Assembly (NCBI RefSeq): GCF_031457495.1
Contig: NZ_JAVDWM010000001.1
Coordinates: 3,336,001 to 3,400,000, forward strand
Length of the DNA: 64,000 bases
Direction: 5' to 3'
Origin: Sphingopyxis sp. BE259
Lineage (GTDB): Bacteria; Pseudomonadota; Alphaproteobacteria; Sphingomonadales; Sphingomonadaceae
Within the stretch, counting starts at the first letter, position 1, and each line of letters opens with the position of its first letter. This document shows, one piece after another, positions 37,617-46,462 of the stretch. Both the position numbers and the translations under genes were made by a program. The notes under the pieces were generated by a model. It was not told the origin of the DNA. It was given only the letters and a program-made list of their open reading frames with translations, and ran no database searches.

Positions 37617-39125
37617 ATGGATAAGCCGCGGCAGGGTTTTGCCGGCCTTTGGAATATCAGCTTCGGCTTTTTCGGCATCCAGATCGGTTTTGCGCTGCAA
37701 AACGCCAATATGAGCCGCATCTTTCAGTCACTGGGCGAAGACATCGAAAAATTGCCCGGACTGTGGGTCGCGGCACCGCTGACCGGGTTGCTTGTCCAAC
37801 CGATCATCGGTCATCTCAGCGACAAGACCTGGTTCGGGCGCCTGGGGCGGCGGCGGCCTTATTTCCTGGCTGGCGCGATCATGGCCGCGATTGCCCTGTT
37901 CGTGATGCCCGAGAGTCCGGCGATCTGGTTCGCGGCGATGATGCTGTGGATCCTCGACGCGTCGCTCAATATCTCGATGGAGCCGTTCCGCGCCTTCGTC
38001 GGCGACATGCTGCGCCGCGACCAGCACAGCGTCGGCTATGCGGTGCAGACCGCGTTCATCGGCGCGGGCGCGGTCGTCGGGTCGCTGTTTCCCACCCTGA
38101 TGGAGGCGATGGGGGTCGCCAATGTCGCGCCGCCGGGGCAGATTCCCGATACGGTCAAATATGCCTTCTGGTTTGGCGGCTTGGCGCTGTTCCTGTCGGT
38201 GCTGTGGACCGTCGCCACGACGCGCGAATATGACCCGGCCGAGATGGCAGCGTTCGAACCGGCAGAAAAAGCGGGTGACGCGCCCGCGATCCGTGCGCTT
38301 GCCTCGCACAGCTATGCAACCAGCCTGCTCTGGATCGCCGCGGGCGGGGCGGTCGTCGCCATCCAGATGCAGTTCGCGCTGCTGCGCGAGGTGCTGCTGC
38401 TCGGCGCGCTGCTGGTCGGCTATGGGCTGGCGAGCATGATCGCCATCGCGCTGGCGCGCGGCGGCAATGACAAGAATATGCTGTCGAGCATCGTCGGCGA
38501 TTTCGCGGGTATGCCCCCGCTGATGAAGCGCCTCGCGCTGGTGCAATTCTTCAGCTGGTCGGCGCTGTTCATCATGTGGATCAACACGACGCCGGTGGTC
38601 ACGCAATATCATTATGGCACCACCGACCCGGCGTCGGCGGCGTATCAGACGGGCGCAAACTGGGTTGGCGAGCTGTTCGCGATATACAACGGCGTCGCCG
38701 CGATCGCGGCGCTCACCTTGCTGCCGTGGCTGTCGGCGCGGATCGGACAGGCGCGCACCCATATTGCCGGGCTGGTCTGCGGCGCGATCGGCTTTGGCAG
38801 CTTTTTCCTGCTGCGCGATCCCACCCAGCTGATCGTCAGCGAGATTTTCATCGGCATCTTCTGGGCGTCGGTGCTGGCGATGCCCTATGCGATGCTCGCC
38901 TCCAGCCTGCCGCAGGCGAAGCTCGGCATTTACATGGGGCTGTTCAACGTCTTTGTCGTCGTGCCGCAATTGCTGGTGGCGACGATCATGGGATCGATCA
39001 TGCAGGCGTTTTTCCCCGGCGAGCCGATCTATACCATGGCGTTTGCGGCGGCGACGCTGCTGCTCGCCGCGCTCGCGATGCTGCGCGTCTTGCCGCTGAT
39101 GCCCGGAACGCCGCGCGCGAACTAG
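37617..39125 (+). CDS. MFS transporter, SLC45/sugar-cation symporter type
   Basis: This is a 502-residue membrane protein with about 12 hydrophobic helices. The start is MDKPRQGFAGLWNISFGFFG after ggggagagag. The loop between helices 2 and 3, GHLSDKTWFGRLGRRRPYF, has the D-x-x-x-x-R-x-G-R-R-R-P pattern typical of SLC45/plant-sucrose-type and GPH sugar symporters, so an oligosaccharide such as maltose or sucrose is the likely substrate. The family is firm and the substrate inferred. Its TAG stop overlaps the stop of the convergent outer-membrane efflux gene within the palindrome CTAG. Confidence 0.85.
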   Translation: MDKPRQGFAGLWNISFGFFGIQIGFALQNANMSRIFQSLGEDIEKLPGLWVAAPLTGLLVQPIIGHLSDKTWFGRLGRRRPYFLAGAIMAAIALFVMPESPAIWFAAMMLWILDASLNISMEPFRAFVGDMLRRDQHSVGYAVQTAFIGAGAVVGSLFPTLMEAMGVANVAPPGQIPDTVKYAFWFGGLALFLSVLWTVATTREYDPAEMAAFEPAEKAGDAPAIRALASHSYATSLLWIAAGGAVVAIQMQFALLREVLLLGALLVGYGLASMIAIALARGGNDKNMLSSIVGDFAGMPPLMKRLALVQFFSWSALFIMWINTTPVVTQYHYGTTDPASAAYQTGANWVGELFAIYNGVAAIAALTLLPWLSARIGQARTHIAGLVCGAIGFGSFFLLRDPTQLIVSEIFIGIFWASVLAMPYAMLASSLPQAKLGIYMGLFNVFVVVPQLLVATIMGSIMQAFFPGEPIYTMAFAAATLLLAALAMLRVLPLMPGTPRAN

Positions 39126-40531
39126 CTCGACCAGCCGCCTGCAAGGGCGCGGAACAGCGCGATCTGGCGCCGCGAAATCTGGCCGTCCTGCGCCGCGAGC
39201 ACAGCCTCCGCCTCGGCAAAGGTGCGCTCTGCATCGAGCCATTCGAACGAATCCGAAGCGCCCTCCTGCCGCTTGGCGCGCACGATCCGCGCCGCGCGTT
39301 CGGCCTGGTCGCGTGCGGCGCGGAGCGCCTGCCGCTGTTCGAGGGCGCGGGCATAGGATGACAGCGCGGTTTCGGTTTCCTCCAGCGCGCGGAGCACGGT
39401 GCCGTCGAATTCGGCAAGCGACGCCTGCGTATCGGCCTCGGCCACCGCGATGCGCGCGCGCGCCGGTTCCTGATTGGGGAACGCCCAATTGAGCAACGGC
39501 CCAAGCAGCCAGCGGATCGGTCCGCCGCCGAACACATCGCCAAAGCCCGATCCTGTCGAACCCGCCGACCCGCCCAGCGTGATCCGCGGGTAGAGGTCGG
39601 CGGTTGCGACGCCGATGCGCGCTGTGTCGGCGGCCAGGCGGCGCTCGGCGGCGCGAATATCGGGACGGCGCTTCAGCAGCGCCGCCCCATCACCGACTGG
39701 GATCGGGTCGGTGATTTCGAGGCTGATGTTGCGGTCCGCCGCGATCGCGGGGAGCGCCGCAGGGGCACGACCGGTCAGAGTCGCGAGGCGAAACAACGCC
39801 GCCTGCCGTTCAGCTTCGATGGAGGGAATGTCGGCCGACCGCTGGTCGCGCAGCGTCGTGATGCGCGCGAGGTCGAGCCCCGTCGCCATCCCGACATCCT
39901 TGCGCCGCTGCGTCAGTTTTACCTGCTGGTCGAGCAGGCCGACGATGCGGCGCGCAACGTCCAGCCGCGCCGCACCCGACGACGCATCGGCATAGGCCTG
40001 CGTCGTATCGGCGGCCACGATCACGCGCACCGCGTCGGCATTGGCCTCGGCAGCCGCCGCATCGCCGCGCGCCGCCTCGACCGAGCGGCTGACCCGACCG
40101 AACAGGTCGATTTCGTACGAGACGTTGAGCCCGACATCGACCGCCCAATCCTCGCGGTCGGCATTCGGTAAGCGCTGGCCTTCGGGGCTACGACCATAAT
40201 TGGCGCCGGCGCCGATCTGACCCTGCGGCAGGCGGTCGGCGCGGGCGCCGCGCAGCGATGCGCGGGCGCGGGCAATATTCGCAACCGCGACGCGGACGTC
40301 GGTGTTGCTGGCGAGTGCGTCGGCAACGAGACCGTCGAGGACGGGATCGTTATAGAGCCGCCACCAGTCGCCCGCGACCGGCGCGAGCGAGATCGCGGGG
40401 CTGTTCGCCGAGACGAACGGCCCGGTTGCAACCGGCGTCGACGCCGATTTGGGCTCGGCATAGTTGGGGCCAACGGCGCAGGCGGCGAGCGCCAACGTCG
40501 ATGCGGCGGTCAGGATATTGCGGAGGATCAT
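39122..40531 (-). CDS. RND efflux outer-membrane channel (NodT/OprM family), lipoprotein
   Basis: This is a 469-residue TolC-like trimeric channel protein and the exit duct of the efflux pump encoded upstream. The lipobox LALAAC gives Cys18, followed by AVGPNYAEP. Two internally repeated coiled-coil halves are visible (long helices near 190-260 and 390-460), with NVSYEIDLFGRVSRSVEAARG and GLDLARITTLRDQRSADIPSIEAERQ blocks (each within the family pattern). It is the last gene of the mexEF-oprN-like operon, separated from the permease gene by about 170 nt filled with an inverted repeat. Confidence 0.92.
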   Translation of the reverse strand: MILRNILTAASTLALAACAVGPNYAEPKSASTPVATGPFVSANSPAISLAPVAGDWWRLYNDPVLDGLVADALASNTDVRVAVANIARARASLRGARADRLPQGQIGAGANYGRSPEGQRLPNADREDWAVDVGLNVSYEIDLFGRVSRSVEAARGDAAAAEANADAVRVIVAADTTQAYADASSGAARLDVARRIVGLLDQQVKLTQRRKDVGMATGLDLARITTLRDQRSADIPSIEAERQAALFRLATLTGRAPAALPAIAADRNISLEITDPIPVGDGAALLKRRPDIRAAERRLAADTARIGVATADLYPRITLGGSAGSTGSGFGDVFGGGPIRWLLGPLLNWAFPNQEPARARIAVAEADTQASLAEFDGTVLRALEETETALSSYARALEQRQALRAARDQAERAARIVRAKRQEGASDSFEWLDAERTFAEAEAVLAAQDGQISRRQIALFRALAGGWSS

Positions 40532-40560
40532 GATCTTGCTCCTAAATTCAATTCTTCAAG

Positions 40561-40673
40561 GTTCGTCCTGAGGAGGGGCTGAGCGAAGCCGAAGACCCGT
40601 CTCGAAGGACCCTGCGCTAGCGGCCCTTCGAGACGCCATTTCGACAAGCTCAATGGTTCCTCAGGGCGGACGG
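40561..40673. repeat. Inverted repeat between the RND permease and outer-membrane genes
   Basis: The arms GTTCGTCCTGAGGAGGGGCT and the 3' end TTCCTCAGGGCGGACGG, with the inner pair GTCTCGAAGGAC / CCTTCGAGAC. It shares most of its sequence with the element at 52135. It lies inside an operon, so it may lower expression of the downstream channel gene. Confidence 0.75.
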
Positions 40674-40703
40674 TTTTGGGTTTGGCTGGCTCACTTCTCA
40701 AAT

Positions 40704-43700
40704 CTATTCCGCCGGAACCGGCAGCGCGGCCCCGTGATCGTCCGACCCGCGCCGCGCCCGCCGCGCAACCGACCATTGGCTGAGCGAACGGGCGACGACG
40801 TAGAAGGTCGGGGTGAAGATGAGGCCGAACGCCGTCACGCCGAGCATACCGAAGAAGACCGCGGTGCCGAGCGCCTGGCGCAGTTCTGCCCCTGCCCCGC
40901 TCGCGATCAACAGCGGCACGGCGCCGAGAATGAAGGCAAAGCTGGTCATCAGGATCGGGCGCAGACGGTCGCGCGCCGCGCGCACCGCGGCTTCGACCGG
41001 CGACAGGCCGTCCTGTTCCTCGCCCTGCTTGGCGAATTCGACGATCAGGATCGCGTTCTTCGCCGCCAGCGCGATCAGCACGACGAGCCCGATCTGCGTG
41101 AGGACATTGTTATCCATGCCGCGCAAATTCACCCCGATCATCGCCGCGAGCAGGCACATCGGCACGATGAAGATGATCGCCAGCGGCAGCATCAGGCTTT
41201 CATATTGCGCCGCGAGCACGAGGAAGACGAAAACCACTGCAAGCGCGAAGACGATCCCCGCGGTGTTCGCCGCCGCCTTTTGCTGGAAAGCGATGCCCGT
41301 CCATTCGGTGCCGTAGCCCGCAGGCAAAGTATCCGCCGCCAGCTTTTCCATCGTCGTCAGCGCCGCGCCCGACGATGCGCCCGGAGCGGTATCGCCGTCG
41401 ATCTCGACCGCGGGGAACAGATTGTAGCGCGTGACGCGATACGGCCCGGTGCGATCCTCGAAATTGGCGACCGATCCGATCGGCACCATCGCGCCGCTGT
41501 TCGACCGCGTTTGCAGGTTCGCGATGTCGGCGACGGTCTGGCGGTAAGGCGCGTCGGCCTGTGCGGTGACGCGGTATGTGCGGCCGAGCAGGTTGAAATC
41601 GTTGACGAAGGCCGAGCCGAGATAGACCTGGAGTGCTTCGAAAACACGTTCGGGGGGGACGCCGAGCATGTTCGCTTTGGCCCGGTCGATGTCGGCAAAG
41701 ATCCGCGGGTTCGTCGCATCGAAGAAGGTGAAGACGTTCGCAAGCCCCGGAGTCTGGTTGGCCTTGCCGATCAGATTGTTCGTTTCGTTGGCAAGTGCGG
41801 CAGCACCGTTGCCGCCGCGATCCTGGACGATCATGCGGTAACCACCCGCCGAGCCGATCCCCTGGATCAGCGGCGGCGGGATGATGACGATCTGCGCCTC
41901 GGTAATATCCGCGGTGTTGGCGCGCGCCTGGTTGATGATGTCGTCCAGCTTGACGCCGAGCTTCGCGCGCTCCTCGAAGGATTTGAGCGGGAAGTACGCA
42001 GCGGCCGAGTTCGGGGCGAGCGTTTGCGACGGGCCGTCGAAGCCCGCGAGCATCACCGAGCCGAGCACCCCCTCGACCGGCAGCACGCGGCCCGCGACCT
42101 TTTTCAGTACCGCATCGGTGCGTTCGACAGAAGCCCCCGCGGGCAGTTTGGCGACGACGAGGAAGTAGCCCTGATCCTGCGCCGGGATGAAGCCGGTCGG
42201 GGTCGCCCAGAACAGTGCCGCGGTCGCGGCGATCAGCCCGGCATAGCTGACCATCATCTTCTTCGGCGCGCGCACCAGCCGGTCGGTGAGCCGCGCATAA
42301 CTATCGCTCATCCGCTCGAAACTGCGGTTGAAGCTGTCGCCAGCCCGGCGCACCAGCCGCATCCCGCGGCCCTCGTTCTGCGGCGCCGCGTGCGGCTTGA
42401 GCAGGATCGCCGCGAGCGCGGGCGACAGGGTGAGCGACAGGACCAGCGAGATGATCGTTGCGGTCGAAATCGTCACTGCGAACTGCTGATAGAAGGCGCC
42501 CGACAGCCCCGTGAGGAACAAGGTCGGCACGAACACCGCGCACAGCACAAGCACGATCGCGACCAGCGCCCCCGACACCTCGTCCATCGACGTGCGCGCG
42601 GCTTCGAGCGCCGACATGCCGCGCTCCAGATTGCGTTCGACATTCTCGACGACGACGATCGCGTCATCGACGACGATGCCGATCGCCAGCACCAGCCCGA
42701 ACAGCGACAGGTTGTTGAGACTGTAACCGTACGCCGCGAGCACCACGAATGTCCCGATCAGCGACACCGGGATCGCCAGCACCGGAATGATCGCGGCGCG
42801 CCATTTCTGCAGGAACACCAGAATGACGATGACCACCAGGAACACCGCCTCGATCAGCGTTTCCATCACCGCGTCGATCGACTGGGCGATGAATTCGGTG
42901 GGGTTATAGATGACCCGATATTCGAGTCCCTTGGGGAAATTCTTCGACGAGGATGCCATTTCGGCCTCGACCGCTTCGGCGGCGGCGAGCGCATTCGATC
43001 CGGGGCGCTGGAACACCGCCATGATGACGGTCGGGTCGCCCGACAGATAGGTGTTGCTGTTGTAATCCGACGCGCCCAGCTCGACGCGAGCGACATCCGA
43101 GACGCGGACCTGCCGTCCATCGGCGTCGCTGCGGATGACGATGTTCGCAAAATCCTTGGGGTCGGTCAGGCGGCCCTGGGTTTCGACATTGAGCTGAAAA
43201 TCGCCCCCATTGGCAAAAGGCGGCTGGCCAAGGGTGCCTGCGGCGACCTGAACATTCTCACGGCGCAGCGCGGCGACGATCTCGCCCGCAGTCAGGTCGA
43301 GCGCGGCGGCGCGGCCCGGGTCGATCCACACCCGCATCGCATAATCGCGCGCCCCGAACAGGCGGACGTCGCCCACGCCATCGATACGGCTGAGCCGATC
43401 GCGCAGCTGGGTCAGCGCATAGTTGGAGATATAGGCGCGATCGAGCGACTTGTCGGGCGACACCAGATTGACGACCATCAGAAAGTCGGGCGACGTCTTG
43501 CGGGTCACCACCCCCAGCCGCTGCACCGTTTCGGGCAAGCGCGGGGTAGCGATCGCGACGCGGTTCTGCACCAGCACCTGCGCGGCATCAAGGTCGGTGC
43601 CGATCTTGAAGGTCACGGTGATCGTCACCGCGCCGTCGCCGGTCGACTGGCTGCTCATATAGAGCATGTTGTCGACGCCGTTGATTTCCTGTTCGATCGG

Positions 43701-43895
43701 CGCCGCCACCGTATCGGCAACGGTTTCAGCGGAGGCGCCGGGATAGGCCGCGGTCACCGTGACCGTCGGCGGGACGATGTCGGGATATTGCGACACCGGC
43801 AGGCCTATGTAGGCGACCGCACCGACGATGGTGATGATGATAGCGAGCACGGCGGCAAAGATTGGCCGGTCGATGAAAAAGCGGGATAGGCGCAT
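40704..43895 (-). CDS. RND multidrug efflux permease (HAE-1 family, MexF/AcrB-like)
   Basis: This is a 1063-residue inner-membrane proton-drug antiporter. It begins MRLSRFFIDRPIFAAVLAII, with twelve membrane helices in two halves and large periplasmic loops. The proton-relay aspartates are the DD pair near 408-409 in GIVVDDAIVVVENVER. Porter-domain motifs such as SQYPDIVPPTVTVTAAYPG and FIPAQDQGYF are conserved. A ribosome site (aggggc) precedes the start. It works with the adaptor gene upstream and the channel gene downstream. Substrates cannot be told from sequence. Confidence 0.95.
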   Translation of the reverse strand: MRLSRFFIDRPIFAAVLAIIITIVGAVAYIGLPVSQYPDIVPPTVTVTAAYPGASAETVADTVAAPIEQEINGVDNMLYMSSQSTGDGAVTITVTFKIGTDLDAAQVLVQNRVAIATPRLPETVQRLGVVTRKTSPDFLMVVNLVSPDKSLDRAYISNYALTQLRDRLSRIDGVGDVRLFGARDYAMRVWIDPGRAAALDLTAGEIVAALRRENVQVAAGTLGQPPFANGGDFQLNVETQGRLTDPKDFANIVIRSDADGRQVRVSDVARVELGASDYNSNTYLSGDPTVIMAVFQRPGSNALAAAEAVEAEMASSSKNFPKGLEYRVIYNPTEFIAQSIDAVMETLIEAVFLVVIVILVFLQKWRAAIIPVLAIPVSLIGTFVVLAAYGYSLNNLSLFGLVLAIGIVVDDAIVVVENVERNLERGMSALEAARTSMDEVSGALVAIVLVLCAVFVPTLFLTGLSGAFYQQFAVTISTATIISLVLSLTLSPALAAILLKPHAAPQNEGRGMRLVRRAGDSFNRSFERMSDSYARLTDRLVRAPKKMMVSYAGLIAATAALFWATPTGFIPAQDQGYFLVVAKLPAGASVERTDAVLKKVAGRVLPVEGVLGSVMLAGFDGPSQTLAPNSAAAYFPLKSFEERAKLGVKLDDIINQARANTADITEAQIVIIPPPLIQGIGSAGGYRMIVQDRGGNGAAALANETNNLIGKANQTPGLANVFTFFDATNPRIFADIDRAKANMLGVPPERVFEALQVYLGSAFVNDFNLLGRTYRVTAQADAPYRQTVADIANLQTRSNSGAMVPIGSVANFEDRTGPYRVTRYNLFPAVEIDGDTAPGASSGAALTTMEKLAADTLPAGYGTEWTGIAFQQKAAANTAGIVFALAVVFVFLVLAAQYESLMLPLAIIFIVPMCLLAAMIGVNLRGMDNNVLTQIGLVVLIALAAKNAILIVEFAKQGEEQDGLSPVEAAVRAARDRLRPILMTSFAFILGAVPLLIASGAGAELRQALGTAVFFGMLGVTAFGLIFTPTFYVVARSLSQWSVARRARRGSDDHGAALPVPAE

Positions 43896-43929
43896 GGGAT
43901 AGCCCCTGTCTGGAAAAATACTCTGGTCA

Positions 43930-44044
43930 CCCCTCCTGCTTGCGGGAGGGGCAGCGAGACTTGCGAGCTTGCTCGCTAGTCACAGCGGGGTGGGCGTTGC
44001 GACGTCGCTGGCCCACCCCCGACCCCTCCCGCAAGCGGGAGGGG
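43930..44044. repeat. Inverted repeat between adaptor and permease genes
   Basis: Two GC hairpins, CCCCTCCTGCTTGCGGGAGG(GG) at 43930 and a perfect one at 44023-44044 identical to the clpA hairpin at 9565, flank a third small dyad (GCGAGCTTGCTCGC). It sits inside the efflux operon. Confidence 0.75.
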
Positions 44045-44051
44045 GGAGAAG

Positions 44052-45323
44052 CTACCTCGCAAACGTCGCCTGCGCCGACACCGGTTCTACCGAAGCCGCC
44101 ACGCCCTGCTTTGGCGCCGCAGCGGCGATCTTGCCGGCCTTGGTCACCGCCTTGGTGCCGGGCCGGGCGAACTGGTATCCGGTGATGACGACCTGATCGG
44201 TCGGCGTCAGGCCCGAACGGATGACGCGCAGACCATCAACTTCGGGACCGATCTCGACCGGTTTCGCCGCAACCATGCCGTCCTTGCCGACGACATAGAC
44301 GATCTTGCGCGCCTGATCGGTCTGCACCGCCGCAGCCGGGACCAGCAGCGCGCGGCTCGTCTGGCCGGTCGACAGCCGCATATTGCCGAACATGCCGGGG
44401 GTCAGGAACATCTGGGGATTATCGAAGCGGGCGCGGGCGCGGATCGTGCCCGAACGCGGATCAAGGCCATTGTCGGTGAAGTCGAGCTGGCCCTTCCAGC
44501 GATAATCGCTTTCGTCCTGCAAGCGGACTTCCACGGTCGCACCCTTTTCGCCGCCTTCGCGCTTGGTCTTGAGGAACAGCGCCTCCGAACCCTGGAAAGT
44601 GAAATAGACGGGGTCGAGCGCGTTGATCGTGGTCAGCAACGTGCCGCCGGCGTCGCCTGCCGACACGAGGTTGCCTGCGTCGATCTGACGATCCGAAATA
44701 CGGCCGCTCATCGGCGCGCGGACGACGGTAAATTCGACGTCGAGCGACCGCGCCGCGATACGGGCGTCGGCCCCGGCCAGCGCCGCACTGGCCGCATTGA
44801 CGCGTGCGCGCAGCCGGTCGATTTCGCTCTGCGACACCGCCTCGACCTCGACCAGCCGTCCGGCGCGATCGAGTTCGAGCCGCGCAAGCGCCAGATCACT
44901 GCGCGCGCTGGCCGCCGAAGCGCGCGCTTCGGCGAGTGCGGCGCGATACGAGCGCGGGTCGATGGTGAACAGCGGCTGGCCCTGGCGGACGATCTGGCCA
45001 TCGGTGAAGTGAATGGCGGTGATCGCGCCCGAAACGCGCGGCCGCACCTCGACCGCCTTGGACGCCTCGAAGCGGCCGATATATTCATCCCACAGGGTAA
45101 CGTCGCGCGCGATCGGCGCCGCGACGGTCAGCACCGGCGCGGGCGCGGCGGCGGCTTGCGGCGCGCCCTCGCTGAGCAACCACCAGGCACCGACGATCAG
45201 CACCAGAAAGGCGCCGATCCACGCGGCACGGCGACCGCGCGCCGGACGAAGGAGGGTTTTCAGTTCGCGACTGACCTTGGCATCGGCGGGGTCGAGCTTT
45301 TCGATCGGGGTGTGGACGGTCAT
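44052..45323 (-). CDS. RND efflux periplasmic adaptor (MFP, MexE-like)
   Basis: This is a 423-residue membrane fusion protein anchored by one N-terminal helix (AAWIGAFLVLIVGAWWLL, about 33-50). The lipoyl half-motifs are VEVRPRVSGAITAIHFTDGQ and APMSGRISDRQIDAGNL, flanking a long alpha-hairpin (about 125-195) that docks to the channel. Beta-barrel and membrane-proximal domains follow. The start follows gagaagaggg. It is the first gene of the efflux operon, with a predicted promoter about 320 nt upstream overlapped by a TetR-type operator. Confidence 0.94.
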   Translation of the reverse strand: MTVHTPIEKLDPADAKVSRELKTLLRPARGRRAAWIGAFLVLIVGAWWLLSEGAPQAAAAPAPVLTVAAPIARDVTLWDEYIGRFEASKAVEVRPRVSGAITAIHFTDGQIVRQGQPLFTIDPRSYRAALAEARASAASARSDLALARLELDRAGRLVEVEAVSQSEIDRLRARVNAASAALAGADARIAARSLDVEFTVVRAPMSGRISDRQIDAGNLVSAGDAGGTLLTTINALDPVYFTFQGSEALFLKTKREGGEKGATVEVRLQDESDYRWKGQLDFTDNGLDPRSGTIRARARFDNPQMFLTPGMFGNMRLSTGQTSRALLVPAAAVQTDQARKIVYVVGKDGMVAAKPVEIGPEVDGLRVIRSGLTPTDQVVITGYQFARPGTKAVTKAGKIAAAAPKQGVAASVEPVSAQATFAR

Positions 45324-45635
45324 GGGATGCCCTCTTCTCTTTGGTCGGTTCGGCTGCGCGCAGGGCGCAAAGGTCCCAGCCCCAAAAGCGCCTGCTTTCG
45401 GTTCGGTGTTGAATCAGCTCATGTTGCTAGACGGCCCTCTGCGAAGAGGACGACCGCCTCCGATCGCGCACATCGCTGATGCGCACGTCGGCTCCCTGTT
45501 ATATCTTGCGGGCGAGCGTCGACGGACGCCCGACCGGAACAGGACCCGCTCCCGGGATAATTATATCTGGATAGTGAATCCGACCGCCGCATGATCTTTG
45601 CCACGCGGCGGCCGGTCTCGGGGGAGAGCCACTCT
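45324..45635 (-). other. Long 5' leader of the efflux operon
   Basis: About 310 nt separate the predicted promoter from the adaptor gene. I see no credible small gene or known riboswitch in it. An A- and G-rich ribosome site precedes the start codon. A short leader RNA function is possible but unsupported. Confidence 0.35.
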
Positions 45636-45677
45636 TTGTATACTGGGTGGTATATAAGTCTTGTTGCGCTGCGTCAA
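45636..45677 (-). promoter_or_regulatory. Promoter and operator of the RND efflux operon
   Basis: On the minus strand TTGACG (45672-45677) and TATACC (45649-45654) are 17 bp apart. An 8-6-8 inverted repeat, TTGTATAC-N6-GTATATAA (45636-45657), covers the -10 element. Its TGGTATATAAGT portion is repeated exactly before the regulator gene. This is the pattern of a TetR-repressed promoter. Confidence 0.65.
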
Positions 45678-45710
45678 GCGCATTCTGTACCGGTCGGTAA
45701 AATTTTTCTA

Positions 45711-46322
45711 CTAGCGCCCCGGCCACAGCTTCAGGCTGGTTTCGACCAACCGTTCCAACTCGGCACGCGATGCGCCCGAACCCGCCTGCACCGCCATGCC
45801 CTGGTTCACGGCAATCAGGAACTGCGCCAGTCCATCGGGGTCGGTATCGGCAGGAAAATCACCCTCGGCCTTGGCGCGCGCAAAGCGATCGAGCATCGCT
45901 CGCTTGGCCGCGGCGCCGCGTTCGACCACCGCGTCGCGGATGCATTCGGCCTCGGCACCGCAGGCCACCGAACTGATCACGCCCAGACATCCGTTTGGAT
46001 TGTCAGGGCAAGTGTACATATCGAGCGCGCCATACATCAGCCGTTCGGCGACCCCGCGCGCGGTCGGCGCCTCAAGCGCGGCGCGCATATAATCGGCCTT
46101 TTCGCGCTCATACAGGTCGAGCGCCTTGTTAAACAGCGCCTCCTTGTTGCCGAACGCGGCGTAAAGGCTGGGCTTGGTAATTCCCATCGCATCGGTGAGG
46201 TCGGCCATCGACGCGCCCTCATAGCCTTTCGACCAGAACACGCGCAGCGCCGCAGCAAGCGCAGCATCGACGCAAAACTCACGCGGCCGACCTTTGGGGG
46301 CCAGGGGGGCTTCGATTTCCAT
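45711..46322 (-). CDS. TetR-family repressor of the efflux operon
   Basis: This is a 203-residue regulator starting MEIEAPLAPKGRPREFCVDA. The TetR HTH occupies about 15-60 (FWSKGYEGASMADLTDAMGITKPSLYAAFGNKEALF split across the domain). The C-terminal ligand domain is of the AcrR/YxaF-like type, with four cysteines around residues 110-135 (MYTCPDNPNGCLGVI, SVACGAEAECI), unusually many, which may sense thiols or metals. The start codon overlaps an operator copy and a predicted transcription start only 3 nt away, so the mRNA may be leaderless. The efflux operon follows on the same strand. Confidence 0.9.
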   Translation of the reverse strand: MEIEAPLAPKGRPREFCVDAALAAALRVFWSKGYEGASMADLTDAMGITKPSLYAAFGNKEALFNKALDLYEREKADYMRAALEAPTARGVAERLMYGALDMYTCPDNPNGCLGVISSVACGAEAECIRDAVVERGAAAKRAMLDRFARAKAEGDFPADTDPDGLAQFLIAVNQGMAVQAGSGASRAELERLVETSLKLWPGR

Positions 46323-46328
46323 AACGTC

Positions 46329-46360
46329 TGGTATATAAGTGAAGTGTGGCTGAATGTCCA
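46329..46360 (-). promoter_or_regulatory. Promoter and operator half of the TetR gene
   Basis: On the minus strand TGGACA (46355-46360) and TATATA (46332-46337) are 17 bp apart. The 12-bp TGGTATATAAGT on the plus strand (46329-46340) is identical to that in the efflux promoter. The predicted transcription start is 3 nt before the start codon. Confidence 0.6.
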
Positions 46361-46407
46361 GTAGCGCGCGGCGCGGCGCCGGGGATGCGCTCGCTGGCCG
46401 CCCGGAC

Positions 46408-46447
46408 AAAAAAAAGGGAGAGCCGTCATGGCCCTCCCTTTTTTTTG
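46408..46447 (-). terminator. Terminator after the TonB-dependent receptor gene
   Basis: A GGGAGAGCC/GGCCCTCCC-type stem is flanked by a run of A on one side and a run of T on the other, so it should work in both directions. It isolates the receptor gene from tetR. Confidence 0.85.
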
Positions 46448-46462
46448 CTCACTCGCGTTGCC

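Noticed and set aside
40653..43889. Open frame of 1078 codons antisense to the RND permease
   Set aside because: It is rich in Arg, Asp and His with no recognisable domain. It runs exactly opposite a full-length efflux permease.
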